Shown one piece after another: positions 11,365 to 25,405 of a DNA stretch of 64,000 nt; position 1 is the first letter of the stretch, and every line of letters begins with the position of its first letter. The translations under genes were made by a program, and so were the position numbers. The notes under the pieces are model-generated. The model was given only the letters and a program-made list of their open reading frames with translations, was not told the DNA's origin and ran no database searches. Origin of the DNA: Psettodes erumei (lineage: Eukaryota; Chordata; Actinopteri; Pleuronectiformes; Psettodidae); NCBI GenBank assembly GCA_016785225.1, contig JAFBJZ010000673.1, forward strand, positions 682,001 to 746,000, written 5' to 3'.

Positions 11365-13950
11365 TCCTTTCGGTGTAGGGCGTACTTTCATAGTGTCAGA
11401 GGCAGAGCAACCTTCATAGAGTTGAACATGTTGAACATGGGTGTCAGACTGTGTGCACCCTGTTCCCTCCTTGTTTTTTATATTCATCAAGGTGCAGCAT
11501 CTGTATCTGGATGATGTAGCTTTCTGACTTCATTGGTCTGTGATTTCTGATGAACATCAGAGAACTGGCAAGTGATTGTGGCACATCAGTATGATTACGT
11601 TTAATTCCTATTAGTCATGAACCTGCACCACTGAGGCGGTGAGTGTAGCAGCCTCAAAGAGAGAACTCTGCTGCATCTATTGCCCAGAGAAAGTCATTTT
11701 AGGATAATCCATTTAGTTTTTGTAAATTGAATAAAGGTGTATGTGAATATTGTAGCTACCTGCTTTCCTTCTGCCCTATGTTTTATGAGACAAAATGAAC
11801 TAAAAAATTATGACAGCATGGCTGAAGATTGATCATTCATGTTACGGGTCTCAGTGGCAACAATCATTATCTGTACCTCTATTATGCATCAAATTAAATA
11901 TGGAAGAACGCACAACATGAACTTTTCAGCAATTCTCATTTTTATGCATTTGGCGAGTTCAGCCCACATACTGTTTCCTGTGGCTATGCAAGAAATTCTT
12001 CCCTGAAGAAGGCTAAATAAATATAATTAAATACATGAATTTGAGATATCCTCCCACGACGGGGGCTGGTTGACCAAAAGTTTCATTTCACCTTATTTAC
12101 AAATGCTGTTTATTTGGCCTGAAGGAATTTTTTTTTGTTTTTTTCAAAATGCCTGACTGCAACTGATCTGCTTTTGTAGCAACAGTAAACTGTGATATAC
12201 TGCCAGAAAAAAAATTGTTTAGAGAGCTGCATTCGTGCACTGATCTCGAGTGGTGGGTGGGTACTGGGTGACATCAATACTACTAATATATTGGGTCTGC
12301 CATAACCATATCACCAGGATCTATTGGGGACCATAAAACATTTGTTAATCTGCTGCAAACAGAAGGTGACATTGTAATTTTCTTGAAATGTTTTAGTATC
12401 TTTAATCATAATCTCCAGTCTAATACCCTCGATCTTGTAGTCAACAAACAATTTTGAAATAGTGTTTCTGTTTAGCTGATGTTATTAATATCCACATTTA
12501 AATTAATATTCATATCAGATGGACTACAGGCATAGGTGACCACTAATAATGAAAAACACAAATAGCCAGTGAACTTTAATTACAAAAAACAAACGTAACG
12601 AAAACACATGTCCAACTCCATAAATTACAGTGAGACAGTGTGGACAGTCAGTGATTTGCCATCAACATGGCCCAGTGCCAGGATAGTTTTGATTTTGGCA
12701 AAGAGGACAGTCCTGATGTGCTGTCAGTGATTGGTCATACTTCACTGCTCACACAAGGAAGATATGCCATTTACGCACTGATGTGCCATAAATCTAACAC
12801 GAAAGCCAAATATTTAATATGAAGAATCCCTTGCTCAAAACAGTGAGGTGTTTACAGCATTCCAAATGCTGATCACACATGGGCATACGCTATGTAAAAG
12901 AGAAAAAAAAATCTATTTTGTAATTGAAAAGGTAGGAAGACATTGTCTGCCCACATCTACCCATAATACATCCTTGCTCATATTAGAAAGATATGAATTT
13001 GGAAGATGTTTTTGTCAGTGCTGTGCACAGAGCATTCCTACCTTTTTGATTAATTTTAATGCTTTGCCTTTCATCTTTTCCTTAAGCCAGTGACAAGGTC
13101 ACAATATAGAATTCTATTTACAAAACTATTTCACAGCGAACATTTTGTCAATAGGAGCTCACTTCACCATCTTTGCACATTGAAGAAACAAGATGAATGA
13201 TTTTGCGATGGTTTATATCTACTTTGAAGGGAGGTTACCTAAGGACAATCAAATCAAATCAACAGCAACATCAATATGTATATAATTGGTTCGGTGGACC
13301 AGTTTTCAGTGTCTCCTTTGAAAGGACATTGCCACATAAGCACATGGAGACAAAGACGCACACACTGTGGCACTGTGACGCATGCACAAACTGTGACAAT
13401 ACAACAAAATCCTCCTTGCTCAGCAGGGCATCTGTCTTCCCATCATTCGAGATCATGTTGCTGTTTGTAGAGTCAAGTCACCCTCACAGCACACTGTGGT
13501 CCCTTTGGTCCCATTGCGAGAGACAGTGTTTTTGATTCTCTCGAAAGAAAAACACAGGGGTTGCTTACCCCTTCATTCACTCTGACAGCAGGCATGCAGA
13601 GCTCAGTGTATGGGCATGGCTGAGCATGCTGAAGTGAACACAACAGCTGAGCCATACAGGATTGGTCAAGCTGACATTTCTCAGAAAAAAAGCACCAGAA
13701 TCCAGAATTTGGGATAGACAGACTGACAGAGGGATTGTATATCTCTGGCGGTGGCAGAGTGACACACACATCACTATCAATGCATATGCTATCAGATCTC
13801 TGATAGACTCAACCACAATCTGATCTGAAAACATAGTTTGATTATTATTATTAACTTTTTGTTGACCATAGAACCCATGCTAATGGAATGGTAGTGATGG
13901 TAATAACATTCTTTTCATTCTTAGTGCCACAAGGCTGGCATGTGTTCTTT

Positions 13951-14181
13951 AGTGAAATGTCTCAACAACTGTTGGATGGATAGCCAATCAATTTTTTACA
14001 TTCATCTTCCTCCCAGGATGACTTGTAATGACTTCACAGTTTTCATCTAGTGCCATAATCGGATCTGAATACTGTTTTGTTATCGGCAAATGTTTGCATA
14101 GGATGGTGAACATGGCAAAAGAAAACCTGCCAATCATCAGCATTGTCATTGTTTGTTGTTGAATGTTAACATGCTGATGCT
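13951..14181 (+). repeat. Interspersed repeat typical of percomorph fish (name uncertain)
   Basis: The sequence runs from agtgaaatgtctcaacaac through gttggatggatagccaat, a block on a dropped codon-like ttcatctagtgccat, then aggatggtgaacatggc and tcagcattgtcattg to gttaacatgctgatgc. This order of short phrases matches a dispersed element I remember as very common in introns and UTRs of percomorph fishes. The copy is diverged and has lost the usual middle part. I do not know its Repbase family and it encodes nothing. Confidence 0.55.
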
Positions 14182-15041
14182 TGACTCTACACTCTTAGTC
14201 AGTTCATTTAAATATCTAGCTCTTCTATGGAGCTTTGCAAATAACAAATATCATTCTTTGTCAAAAACAAAGTTAAATGCAATAAAATTCACTGAGTTAA
14301 ATAAATCTTTGAATATGTATGTATGTGTTTGTCTCTCCTTTTACTTTTTTGTTCTTCTTTCTCCTTCAACATTGCTCGCTGGTGCAGACCTAGATACCTT
14401 GGCCTTGCAATAGTCGTGAAAGTTAATGGATTGAGATTGCCGATTCCCTTGACTCTCCATCAACATGCCATGTCAGACTTGTCCAATTACTGCCAAAGTG
14501 CTGATTAGACCTAAACATGACCCACCATGAACCAGCATCGGCTCTTGCAGGCATCACTCCAGTGAAACTTTTTTAAAACATCTGTTTTAAAATTGCTGCA
14601 GTCTGCTACAGCACAACACATGCCCCAGGGTACATCGATATTACACTTCTATTTTAAGGTTTATTAAGAGCTGCCTTTGCACTGTGACAAAATAAATACA
14701 AAGCTCACAGAAAAAAACCTTCCCTGTGTTCAGTTATGAATAAATATAAGTTACAAACAGTGAGAGGCATTAATGGATGGTGGAAAGCTAAAAACCATCA
14801 CAATGCCACAATTATGTCACATCAGGTGCAAGTATGAATAGCTTCTTAATTTTACCACAAACAGCAAGGCTGCACACTACACACTGCATTCAAGGTGGTA
14901 AGGGATTATGTTCAGCTGCTCAAACTTCTATTTTACTTGTTATTATTTGTACCACTGAATTCTTATGCACACGTCTTGAAAACATGTGCAAAGGCATCTG
15001 TATTTTAATGTTTTTAACCTTTTTTTGGTTTTCCATTTCAG

Positions 15042-15192
15042 GGAAGAGGCTATGATGTCCACTTACTTTGAAACAGTAGAGGACTTACTGGCATCTTTTG
15101 GGCCCGTCCGTGACTGCTCCAAAGATAATGGTGGCTGCAAAAAGAACTTCAAGTGTGTGTCTGACCGACAGTTAGACTCATCTGGCTGCATG
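15042..15192 (+). CDS. astn2: astn2 exon D: EGF-like module, first half
   Basis: The acceptor is a long pyrimidine tract ending in ccatttcag, and the donor is gtaagt. The first base completes the Arg codon from exon C, giving REEAMMSTYFETVEDLLASF, then GPVRDCSKDNGGCKKNFKC and VSDRQLDSSGCM. The cysteines in DCSKDNGGC, KC and GC fit the start of an EGF-like domain. The preceding amphipathic MSTYFETVEDLLASF helix is typical of astrotactins. The exon ends at a codon boundary (phase 0). The next residue, Cys, comes from exon E, so the EGF cysteine pair C-M-C spans the junction. Confidence 0.95.
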
Positions 15193-18100
15193 GTAAGTGT
15201 GCTCAGATACCACTTGCTGGTTTTGTTTCTAGATGACATGCTGACATGTACAGTATTTTAATGGTTAGGTTTACAACTATGGTTGTCCATAACTATAAAT
15301 GAAATTTGCTTACGTCAATCAAAGCCAACCAGGTTTATAAAAATATTTATGTGCAATGTGTTTTGTAGTATTTGTGAGCCTGAAATTAGGCTGTAATTTC
15401 ATGTTATGGTTAAATATAGTGCATTTGCAAGTGCGGGTCTGTGTGTGTATACGTATCTGTGTGAGAGATGTGCTTCTCACCAATAGACCTACTGATAAAA
15501 GGCCTACTGGTTATGCTTATCATCCAAGACTGCTGTCAACTGAACAGATGTTGAGCTGCAGCTAACTAGCTAGCAGATCTCAGTGGGTGTTGACAACTGA
15601 TTTCTAAGTGACAGCAGGCTTATGACACACTAGCAATGCTGGATTCAAGCCTTTAGTCGGGCTCGACACACAGGGGTTACAGGTATCCTCTCTCCAGCAT
15701 GCTAGCATTCAAGCTTGTCATGTTCCATGTATTTTACCCATAACTGCACCAACATACAACATGCAAATGATGTTTTTCAAATGATGACCAGTGCCTGTGC
15801 TACTTAGTAGTTACTGCAGGACATTGCAGCTAAAGGTCTAATTAAGTATCAAAGTGATATATGGTATATATTTTATAATTAATTTTCATAATCACCTCTT
15901 TTTAATGTTTTTTTTCCCCCCCAAGATAAATGCCACTCATTAAATTTGCATGCCATCTGCTATATCCTATCTTGGCCTTTGTGATATTTCCAAACAATCC
16001 ATAATATTTTATGTGCTGTTTACAGCCATAATTAGTATGCTTTGGTGTTATACACTTAGGGTACGTATGGACACTATGGGTCCAGTGGTCAGAGGCAGCT
16101 ACGACTCACACTCTTGTAATTTTGAACTGACTTTTATGATACTGTCTGTTTTAGTCTGATTTAGGTATGTGTGACACTATGAGCTTAACTTATTACCCAT
16201 TTGAAATGCAGAAAACGATAAACATAATCAGATAAATCAGTTCACTGTAATGGCTACAATATGGCTGTATCCTATTAACAATATAATATGGATCAGTAGA
16301 AAATGTATTACAAATACATGTTTAATAATGGAGTTGTCTTTTTATTTCCTTCTTTGATTCATGGACCCTGGTTTGACTTTCGATGTAACATTGTAAAATG
16401 CAGTGCAAAAGAGGTTTTCTTCTGGCATATTTACAAGTGCAGGGTGACTTGAAACTCCGGATGCCAGGCTTCTGACAGCATGGGGCGGGCCTATGTTGTA
16501 AAGTAATTAAATTGATGAGGCATCTCAATTGCTGGAGGATGGTTTGGAGAGTCATTAAGAGCTCGGACGGGGCTATAAATCGGCTGGTCTTTTCATTATT
16601 TCTGTGGACCAAAGACAAACACTGATATGGCAATTTTCTTGTTTTCTTTCTCTTTCCTGATATGATAACTCCAATTTATCTTTTATTTGCTTCTATTCTA
16701 TGAAGAACTTCTATCTCGAATATTCATGAAAAGGGCACTGTCTTCATACAGCTGTGTGTAATTTTGTCTGGCACTGATCACAAATGATGAATAACACAGA
16801 GCTTTATTTGTGACATTTGCCATTAGGCAATGATGTATACCGTGACTGACAGACCGATCCAGACACCTTGTAGAATGAGCTAAATACATACAGGATGCAG
16901 CGCATATGTTCAGCAAGACACATTTTAATCACTCCTGTTCAGATCAAGATATTTTCCCTTGCCTGCTGCAAATCCCCCCACAATTTACCTCCTACAGTGT
17001 TACCATGATAAACACTCCATATTAATAAGCCTGTATTATATTTCCCATCATTTGTCAGAACCAAGACAATTTCCACCCTTGACATATTTAGTAACTTGTG
17101 GCTTTTTTGTGTTTTGTCTACATATGCCAGTAATTGCCTTTTGCCCCAAGAATTCTAACAGTAGTAATATTCATCTCACTGTCACAGATAATATGATAAC
17201 ATTCTATAATAACCCTTTCTTTCTTCTACACCTGCATTATGGTTAATTTATTGCAAATATACAAAACTGTGCACTGTCTTACTGTTTCCTGAGTAGCAAA
17301 ATTAAATGTGGCTTCAAATTAATGCATGTACTTAATGCATCTCTCTCTTTTTCTGGCAGTTTTGTAGCATTTTAATGCCTGTCACGTACATAAGTGCCAT
17401 TTTTTTTGGCTTACTCACATATTTCATTTAGATGGTATGTTATTTATTCATTAATGTTGGAATATTTGACAAAAATATATTCAGTATGACCTGCCACATA
17501 CTTTCTGTGCTGTCATGTAAACATGCTGTGCCTAATTTAACCAATTTTATGATGGTATCATTTATTAAACTAAAAACTTTAACACACTGTAGCACTGCAA
17601 ATACAAATTCAGTGATTTTAGCTTGTCAACATGGTTTGTAATGTGTAAAGTAGCTGATACCTGCACAGTAATGTAGTGTTACATCTGTAACAGTGGTCTC
17701 AGAGATGTTTTATGCATTTTCACAATGGTATTTGCACCTAACACAGGACTGACGAGTAAAATTGGACTGGCAGGTTCTAATACCAAACTTATGCCACTAA
17801 AGCTGAATCCTTATTAGGCCCACAGTTGGAAAGTATAGTGGACAGTGGAGAGACTGTGTCTAAAATATGAATGAGTATGTGCTAATAAGCCTTTTTGATT
17901 GTTTGTCAAACTCTGTCCCACATTAGGCCCCTGGATATGTCGTGCCATATTTTATTGAGAGATTCCACACACATGCATTAGTGAATAGAGACTTTTTTTC
18001 TCCCACAGCTACTCATCAGCACTCATGTACAACCATATCAGGGAACTGCCAGGAATTACATATTTCAGTAAAGAAAAAAAGGCAAAGAAAAGTGGGAAGA

Positions 18101-18650
18101 CTGTACATACTCATCGCTTCTGGTACAAGCTTCTTTTTCCTCTGCTCCTCACTTCATGGTATAGCCAGCTTGAATTTGGAAAATTTAGCATCAGCTCACA
18201 CTTTCATGAAATATAAATGTTGTATGAAATATTATTCTAAAATCATCCAGAACAGCGCCATGCCTCCGTGTGTAGCTGATTAATAGGCAGCAAAAAGTGA
18301 CAAAGCCTCCCAGTCTTCAAAGATTAACTTGGAGGATCACACAGACAGTGGTATTATTTCCCTTTCTGGCGCTTTTGGGTTGCCGTTATTTTAACCATCC
18401 TTGTCAGAGTGGGTGCTAACACGGAGCAGTGACATGCCACACGGAGGGCTTAAAATCCATTATCAGAGTCGGTCCCTCAAGGCTGTCTGCTGCTCTTAAG
18501 ACAGTTGAAATGCATTTGTAATGAATTAAATTCTAGTCGGAGCTCGTGCTTAAGTTTTGGAGGCACTGCGTTCCACTTTTGCCTGTGTTCCCTTTCGGCA
18601 GCTGCTGCTGCTGAGCCAGAGAGGATGACAGATGGTTTAATCTTGTGCTC

Positions 18651-18695
18651 GCTAACCTCAGCTTATAACAACAGCTGTTATAAGCGCAGGTTAGC
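18651..18695 (+). repeat. Near-perfect 45-nt inverted repeat (hairpin)
   Basis: Arms 18651-18670 and 18676-18695 pair at 18 of 20 positions, with one 2-nt internal mismatch (18659-18660 against 18686-18687) and a 5-nt loop. The outer arm reads gctaacct / aggttagc and the inner arm gcttataaca / tgttataagc. The centre contains an E-box, CAGCTG. Pairing does not extend outward, so it is shorter than a normal pre-miRNA stem. It sits in a low-repeat stretch of intron D/E. It may be a regulatory palindrome, an RNA structure, or a remnant of a palindromic element. Confidence 0.9.
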
Positions 18696-21600
18696 GATTT
18701 TGGACAGGTAATGTTTTTGTGCTCACGCTTTCCTCTTTCAACATTTGGCAACATCAGACAACAGTTATGTTGTTAACTATGGTAACAATGTGCTGTGTGA
18801 AACTGTATATTGTTATGCTGTTTACATTGCAGCTTGTACTACTGTTTCCGTAATCACAGTCACCCTTCTCCAGTGTGTGAGATGGATGGCGGTTACTGGA
18901 ACTGTCTCTGTCCTAACCATTTTGAGTGAACAGCCTCAAGATGGAGGGAGGAAAGAGAAGGGAGGAATATGTTTCAGGTAGATCATGATGTTCTCTTGTG
19001 TTCAAGAGAATTACATATTCAGTATCAATACACAGTTTCACAAAAAAGACAAAAAAGACATTACAAGTGGTAGTTAAGATGTCTGATGTACAGATGTAAA
19101 ATATGTGATGATGAAAAATATTGGTACGAGTGATATATATAGCCATTTTTATTTTATAAGGAGCCAAGCAAAACTTTAATGCACACACTGTGCATCCACT
19201 TAGATACACTCAAAAACAGTGGTGCCATTGGTGGTTGTAGTTATAATGATAATCACAGAGTTAGTCAGTATTGAATGAAAATGTTAAATACAGCAGTTTA
19301 TAGGCTTGTTTTGATTGTAACTAACCAGGCCGTTAGCAGGGATGTGTAGGAGCTTCTTGTGTGAGCAGCAACAATGTAGCATGTAGCCAGTGGTGTGGAA
19401 TGAGTGGTCGAATTCTCGTTGAACCTGTGGTCACTGCACCGTGTCATCCGCTGTTTTTGTGTGTGAAAGGGGTATTACTGATGCACTCTGTGAACTCACC
19501 TGGGGCAGCTTGGTGAAGTTCAAAACTCTGTAAACATTGCTTTTCCTGGTACCTTGACATTTTTTTTTTAAGTTTAAGCTTGACAACTACAGCTTGCCAT
19601 GGTTCCCGTGCTTCTGGGGAAAGGCAGAATGTTTTTTTTTCTTTATGGCACATTGTTGTATCCAGCTACAGTGTCTGTCTTCCTAATGGAAGCACTCAGA
19701 GGCTGAGCAGATGGTAGGATATTAGTGGCATATCTTTCATCAGTTGATGTCCCTTTTGGGACATCTCTGGTAAAGTTGTTTGGATGCTGGGTTGGCAAAG
19801 ATGTATTTTTTAACTTCAGGCACCACTGGAAACTTTAATTTTGGCCTGTCAAATTCCAGTTGCATATAACAGTTTAGAGAAGACATATATTGTTGTCTCC
19901 AATCTCATTTTATGGCACTTGTATCCTGTCTCTGTATGCAGGAGTTTATTAAAATGTGTGGCACACTCCAAAAGTCAGGAATTAAATGATGAGTTGTCAG
20001 CATGGCACTAGATTTCCGCTTGGTTGCCTCTGGTTTGCATAAAGAGTCAGCAGGGAGCAAAAATCGCAATTCCACCCAAACAAAAGTTTTGGGCAGACCC
20101 CGTCCCCTTCTCCCTCTACCCACCACTCCCTGTATGTCCCCACAGTGCAGCGTTCCTGGCAACTGAGCGTCATGACTCCCCCTGTTCTGCTGCACAGCAC
20201 AGCTCAGTTTACCTCATTACCACCGAATTTCAATGCTTTATGGTTTAAAGCAACCACATTGTAATAATTCTTTAATCCTTTCAATCTGAAATTGTTGGTT
20301 AGATCCCAGATCAAGTGTGTTATTTAGTTTACTGCAGAGAAGGGAAATTCCATTGACTATATCAGCCTTTAATCAACTTGATAACATGTTCACTACTGAA
20401 TCTAAAAGTGTGTCCATTACCATTGTTTCTATTCTTTATTTTCTTTCCTGACATAAACAAAGATAACTCATCGTTAAAAGACCTTGTCTCCATTGTCGGC
20501 ATCATCAAAGGAAGCAGATAACAGCAGTTCTAAAAAGCAATCACAGTGAGCTGAGAGCAGCAGAGTCTGGCTGAGACACAGGACGAAGCAATCCTTTACT
20601 CCCAGTGTCATCTGTTGTGTTGTCACCACTAAAGAAAGGAGGACAAATAAAGACAAAATGGCCCACGTCAGCCTTTATAGTGTCAAATGGACACATCTTG
20701 ATGAGCTGAGCACATACATGTAGATTTTCACTGTGAAGATGAGTGATCAATATTCAATCAGTGGGTGTTTTTCGTTTGTGAATGAAGCCTGAGTGTAATT
20801 AAGCAAAGCAGCATAATTCCCTTATGCATATTCATACAAATATACGCTATGTTCGCATGTATAACCAATTTGCACAAAAAAACAAGAGGATAAGAAAAAT
20901 AACTAACCCCTAACCTTAACCCCTAAGAGACAACTGGGTGTATTCTCACTGAAGATTAAGTATGAATTCACATGAATATGAGGAACAAACAGCTGAGGAC
21001 TCTACTGCATCTTGCAAGTATTATTTTTATTTTTTTGCTCTTGCAGCAATAAAACTGTTATGCCTAATTTAACCCATTTGAACAGCAGTGGAGCTTCAGG
21101 GCATGCATCTCTGCCACCTCTAAACCAGATTAGGCTGTCAAATATGCTTTTAGAGTATTTGATTTTTACCGCCCCCCCACCCCCCCGCCTGTCAGTGTGA
21201 TTTAGAGCGTTGCTGTTCCAAAAACTTGATATATTTGTTGGGGCAGCACTCATCTTCCTTAAGAAAATATTAATGTTTCCTTATTATCCTTCTTCCTGAG
21301 TCTTCCCTGCTCATCTCCCGAGCCATGTTCTGTTTCCAAAAGTTGTAGCATGAAAATATTAGTCCTTTCATTAGATTGTCCACACTTTCCTTGCTATCTC
21401 TTCTTTTTTTTCCCAGACGTGTAATGGCCACTAAGTATGAACATCCAGCATCTTAATTTTGACAAGATTATTAAGAGACAGAGTGCTGAATAGATTATGC
21501 TCAGTTCCTGATTAAAGCTCAGGGCACTAATGGGTGATTAGCAAAATGAATAGCATTCATTCAGAATGTGTGGACTTTAATTTGTAGGGGTGATCTATGT

Positions 21601-24519
21601 GCAGTCTATAATGTGAAGGGAGATGTATGTGCAGTTATGTTTGATGCATTTCATTTTTCTCTTATTTCTTCAAACCTGCTTACCTTGTACTTTTAACCCC
21701 CGCCCGTATACTCCAGAGTGAAATATCATCACTCTGGTACTTAATGGTGTCATAAAATTCTCGTTTGTAATAGCCCCCAGAGAATACATATAGTCAACTC
21801 TTAGTGTTCTATTTTTTCCTTCATATGCCTACAGCTATGCAGGTGTAAAAGTGAAAAAGAGATAACATGTAAACATCCAATCCATCACATTTTATCTCGT
21901 AGCTGAACCTATTAATTATATGTAATTGAACTTGTAAGCACAACAACCAGCACAAACACACATCCACAGCTGTATGTAATGCATCTTGCTGCTGCTTTTA
22001 CATATTTAATATATGAAATAATAAATAATAACTCAACTGCCAGAATGTAATGGCTTTTTATGTATTTTCAATGAGTGATCAGCTGCCACGATGTTAATTA
22101 CAGTTATAATTATAAAAAATCTCAGTCAATAAAGTTATAGCAGATCTCCTGGCCTGTTCTTATTGTGCTGCCATAGCAGGAGCACTGTAGAGGAACTGAC
22201 TGAAATTCATTAATCTGAAATGCAATCCTCCCCCTTCACAGACCTCTGTGTCTTTGGAGAGTTGTCTGAACAGAGAGAGCAAGTAGCTAGTGGGCTGCGC
22301 TAATGGCTAACCTTAAGTCCTTTCATTCATCCACAGAGCACTGCATGACAATTCTGAATTACAGACAGCTACTCCCACAGCTCCGCCTCAGCATGATGAA
22401 TAGCCCCAATCTTGTTCTGGCAAGGAAGTTAGCATTACATTCATGAGATACAGTGAATGGATCTGAGACTGGAGAGCTTTTCCAGTGAATGTTGAACATA
22501 TGGGATTTTGTCCAGAACACATGCATGAACAATGCATAATGTTTATGGGGGGGGGGGTTGGTAGTGGTTTGCCTCGGGGATCCAAAATGCTGTCCATCAG
22601 TTTGTTCTGTAAAATTGTAAAATCAGCAAAGGCAGCGCTGATGTGACCTCATTTCAGTGTTACCGTCTCTCTCCATCGTATGAGATATTGATCTTAATAT
22701 TGTAACATGATCTTCCCATTATGAAAAGACTAAAAATGTGCAACTCATAATTAGAAACAATGTTTTCAGTAACTACTGGTGGCTCTTGATAGCAAAAGAC
22801 TGCAGTGTATAGAATAGAGAATGGGGGGCAAGAGTTAAATGCAGAAATGTCGACAAATGAAAGCCTTACATGAGTGAGAAGGTCTTCCAAATGTCAAAAC
22901 ACATAATTTAACAAGCTTTAGGACTGTACTCAGCTCATTTGTCTGCTCTCTCTCCAGTGTGTTCGCTGCCAGCATTTAAATCTTGTGCCCACTGATTTGA
23001 AAAAAACTGCCTTGATAAACCCCAGAACGGTTAGAGGTTATAGGTTTCACATTTCTTGTTGATGAGATGCTGCAAAAAGGGAAGAACATTAGAAAGCTGC
23101 TTTACACATACACACACTTATCTCGGTAGAAAGATTTTGTCCCAGTATTTAAAAATATTCCAAAAACTGTAATTTTGTTGTCATTTTAAAAGTCCTGAAT
23201 GAAACAAACTATTTATTTGTGCTGAAAACATACAGGACCTCATCCCTTTAAGTTTCACGCCTTTGCCAACATCTCTTACATTGTTACTTCCACATCCCTG
23301 CTCAGCCATGTCTGTCTCTCTATTTTGCCCATTTTATTTCTGACTTGGATTTCTCTCCTGCAATTTCCCAACCTTTATTAAAAACCTACTAAATGAGGCC
23401 TTTAATTGCTTTTGTGACCCAAGGTTTATTGCAAAGGGAAATCTTATTTTGTGTACTACAGATCTCAGGCACCTTGCAGAAATAAATGTACTGACATTCA
23501 GTATTTGTCAGATTTGTCTATTGTTAGAGGAGGATTTGAACACTCTCTTGTCAGTGGATTTGCTGGTAGGGTATTTTTTTTTTGCACAGATTTTTTAATG
23601 TTCTTTACCTTTCAGCACAGTCTGGGTGGAAGTCTGCTTCTCTGTCTACAAAATCTTTCCTCCTTTATTTAAGACACTACCGCTCCATTAACACTTGAAC
23701 ACATCGTCTAGATATAAACGGACGTAATTGGCAATAACACTGCAGAGGAGTGTTTTCACTCAGGGACGGAATCTCCCAGTAGTGCCATATATTACCACTG
23801 TGTTGGGTGTGGCAATCCTGATGAAGCAGTCTACAGTCAGCAAGGTTGTCTGGTGCATTACCTCATGTGATGGCTAAGTGGTAAACAAGTACTGGAATAG
23901 CTGGAAAAATAAAAACCAGGAGGACCCTGTACTATAAGCTAAAAACATGATGCTTTTCTCAGTGTCAGTGAAAGATTCTTGATTTATTCTATATATTCAG
24001 ACTGAGTTTGCTGTCTGTCTTTTCTGTGAGTTTTTTTCGTGGTTTACATGTTTAACTTGAAGTTATCATGCAGTTCACACTGTGTGGAAAGTATTTTTTT
24101 CCTACACTGTTAAATCCCAGTAATGCTTCTACATTTAATTAACTTTTTCCAGTTGCCTCTGATAATGTTAAAGTAATATTATCATTGTATAAAATGATAT
24201 ATGAATGAACGTAGGGGGATTTTGTTTTTCTCATCTGCACTTCACTTGCCTCAAACACTGAGCCAGCAGAAAAGTTCTTTTCAAAGTTTTTCAAAGTGTA
24301 ACTTTGTTGTATCACTGGTGTACCATTCTTTTGTTTGCATCTGAGATGGATAATGAAATGCAAATCATAAATAGTAGGCTATTAAGCCTACAAGTTATTA
24401 ATGGTAAGTAAAATGACATTTTTAATGGGGTCTAGTGTTGTTTTCAAATGCATCTGTTGTTGCTGCATTCATGCTTAATTAATGTTTCTTATGCTGGAGG
24501 AAATAAAGTTCATTTAAAA

Positions 24520-24541
24520 AACACACACACACACACACACC
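24520..24541 (+). repeat. (AC)n microsatellite
   Basis: About ten AC units after an A-run, in intron D/E. Confidence 0.95.
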
Positions 24542-25405
24542 ATAAATTAAATGCTGTACTGTAAATTATCCAATCCGAAGTTAGGTTTCTCCAAGAGATG
24601 TCTGACAAGAGTATGTGCATTAGCTTTGCTCAGGTAAATGTGCTTTGTTTTGTGTAGAGAGGCTCAAACAGAATAATGAACTGACGCTCTAAAACAACAA
24701 AGTGTTTACTCGTGACTGAAGTGTTATCACTATATTATTTTTGATTAACCACACTTTCTTAGTAAATCAGCTCTGACTTCACCGGAACTGATAAATCTCT
24801 AATTCTCAGTGCCCTGAAGGTCATTCCAAGGTTTATGTGTATGAATGAAATAGAGAGGTTCCTGTCCTCAAAGCTCCTGTCTTTAGAATATCTAACACCC
24901 GTCAGTTACTACATTTAATAAGTAAATTATTTCCGCCTTCTCTCTACAATTTGGATTGGATGACTCCCCACACACGAAATTCATTTTCATTGGCCTGGGG
25001 GAAGTGGAAACTTGTCCTTTCCACCTGTCAGGGTGGATTCTCACTAGAATAGCATAGCATGGAGGGAAAAAACAACACAGGTCTGTGTGTCGACTGAAAT
25101 GATGACTCTGAGCGGCCATTTTTCTTGCATATTGCCATGTTTTCTGTATTCTGTCAAATCAGATAATTGGCATATTTCATCCTTCTTTGTATGAATCTTT
25201 TCTGCCCTCTTCTCCTCTCTCACCTTTCCCATCTTATTATTCTTTTGCCTCCTCAGTGCCACCTGATCTTGATTAAAATGCACACGCTGACCTCCACACC
25301 TGACTCTCTTCTTCTCTCTCCCTAATCTATGCCTTCCCCCTCACCCTCTCCCCACGTCTCCCGCCCACCACCTCTCCTTCCTTCTCTGCTTCTCTTTTCT
25401 CACAG

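Larger units (their letters stand above)
4110..15041 (+). other. astn2: astn2 intron C/D
   Basis: A 10.9-kb intron holding the (AT)25 microsatellite, the LINE endonuclease fragment, the T/G homopolymer pair and the percomorph repeat. Two low-repeat, balanced-composition islands (about 6840-7140 and 9480-9740) stand out from the AT-rich background. Nothing else was recognised. Confidence 0.85.
15193..25405 (+). other. astn2: astn2 intron D/E
   Basis: A 10.2-kb intron. It contains low-repeat islands at about 16430-16620, 18250-18720 (with the 45-nt hairpin) and 22140-22400, a short degenerate telomere-like CCCTAA stretch near 20903-20926, an (AC)n repeat, and a long pyrimidine tract before exon E. 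No second gene was recognised. Confidence 0.85.

Noticed and set aside
16322..16633. 103-codon open frame on the - strand
   Set aside because: No domain recognised; the region is better explained as low-repeat intron, possibly a conserved non-coding element.
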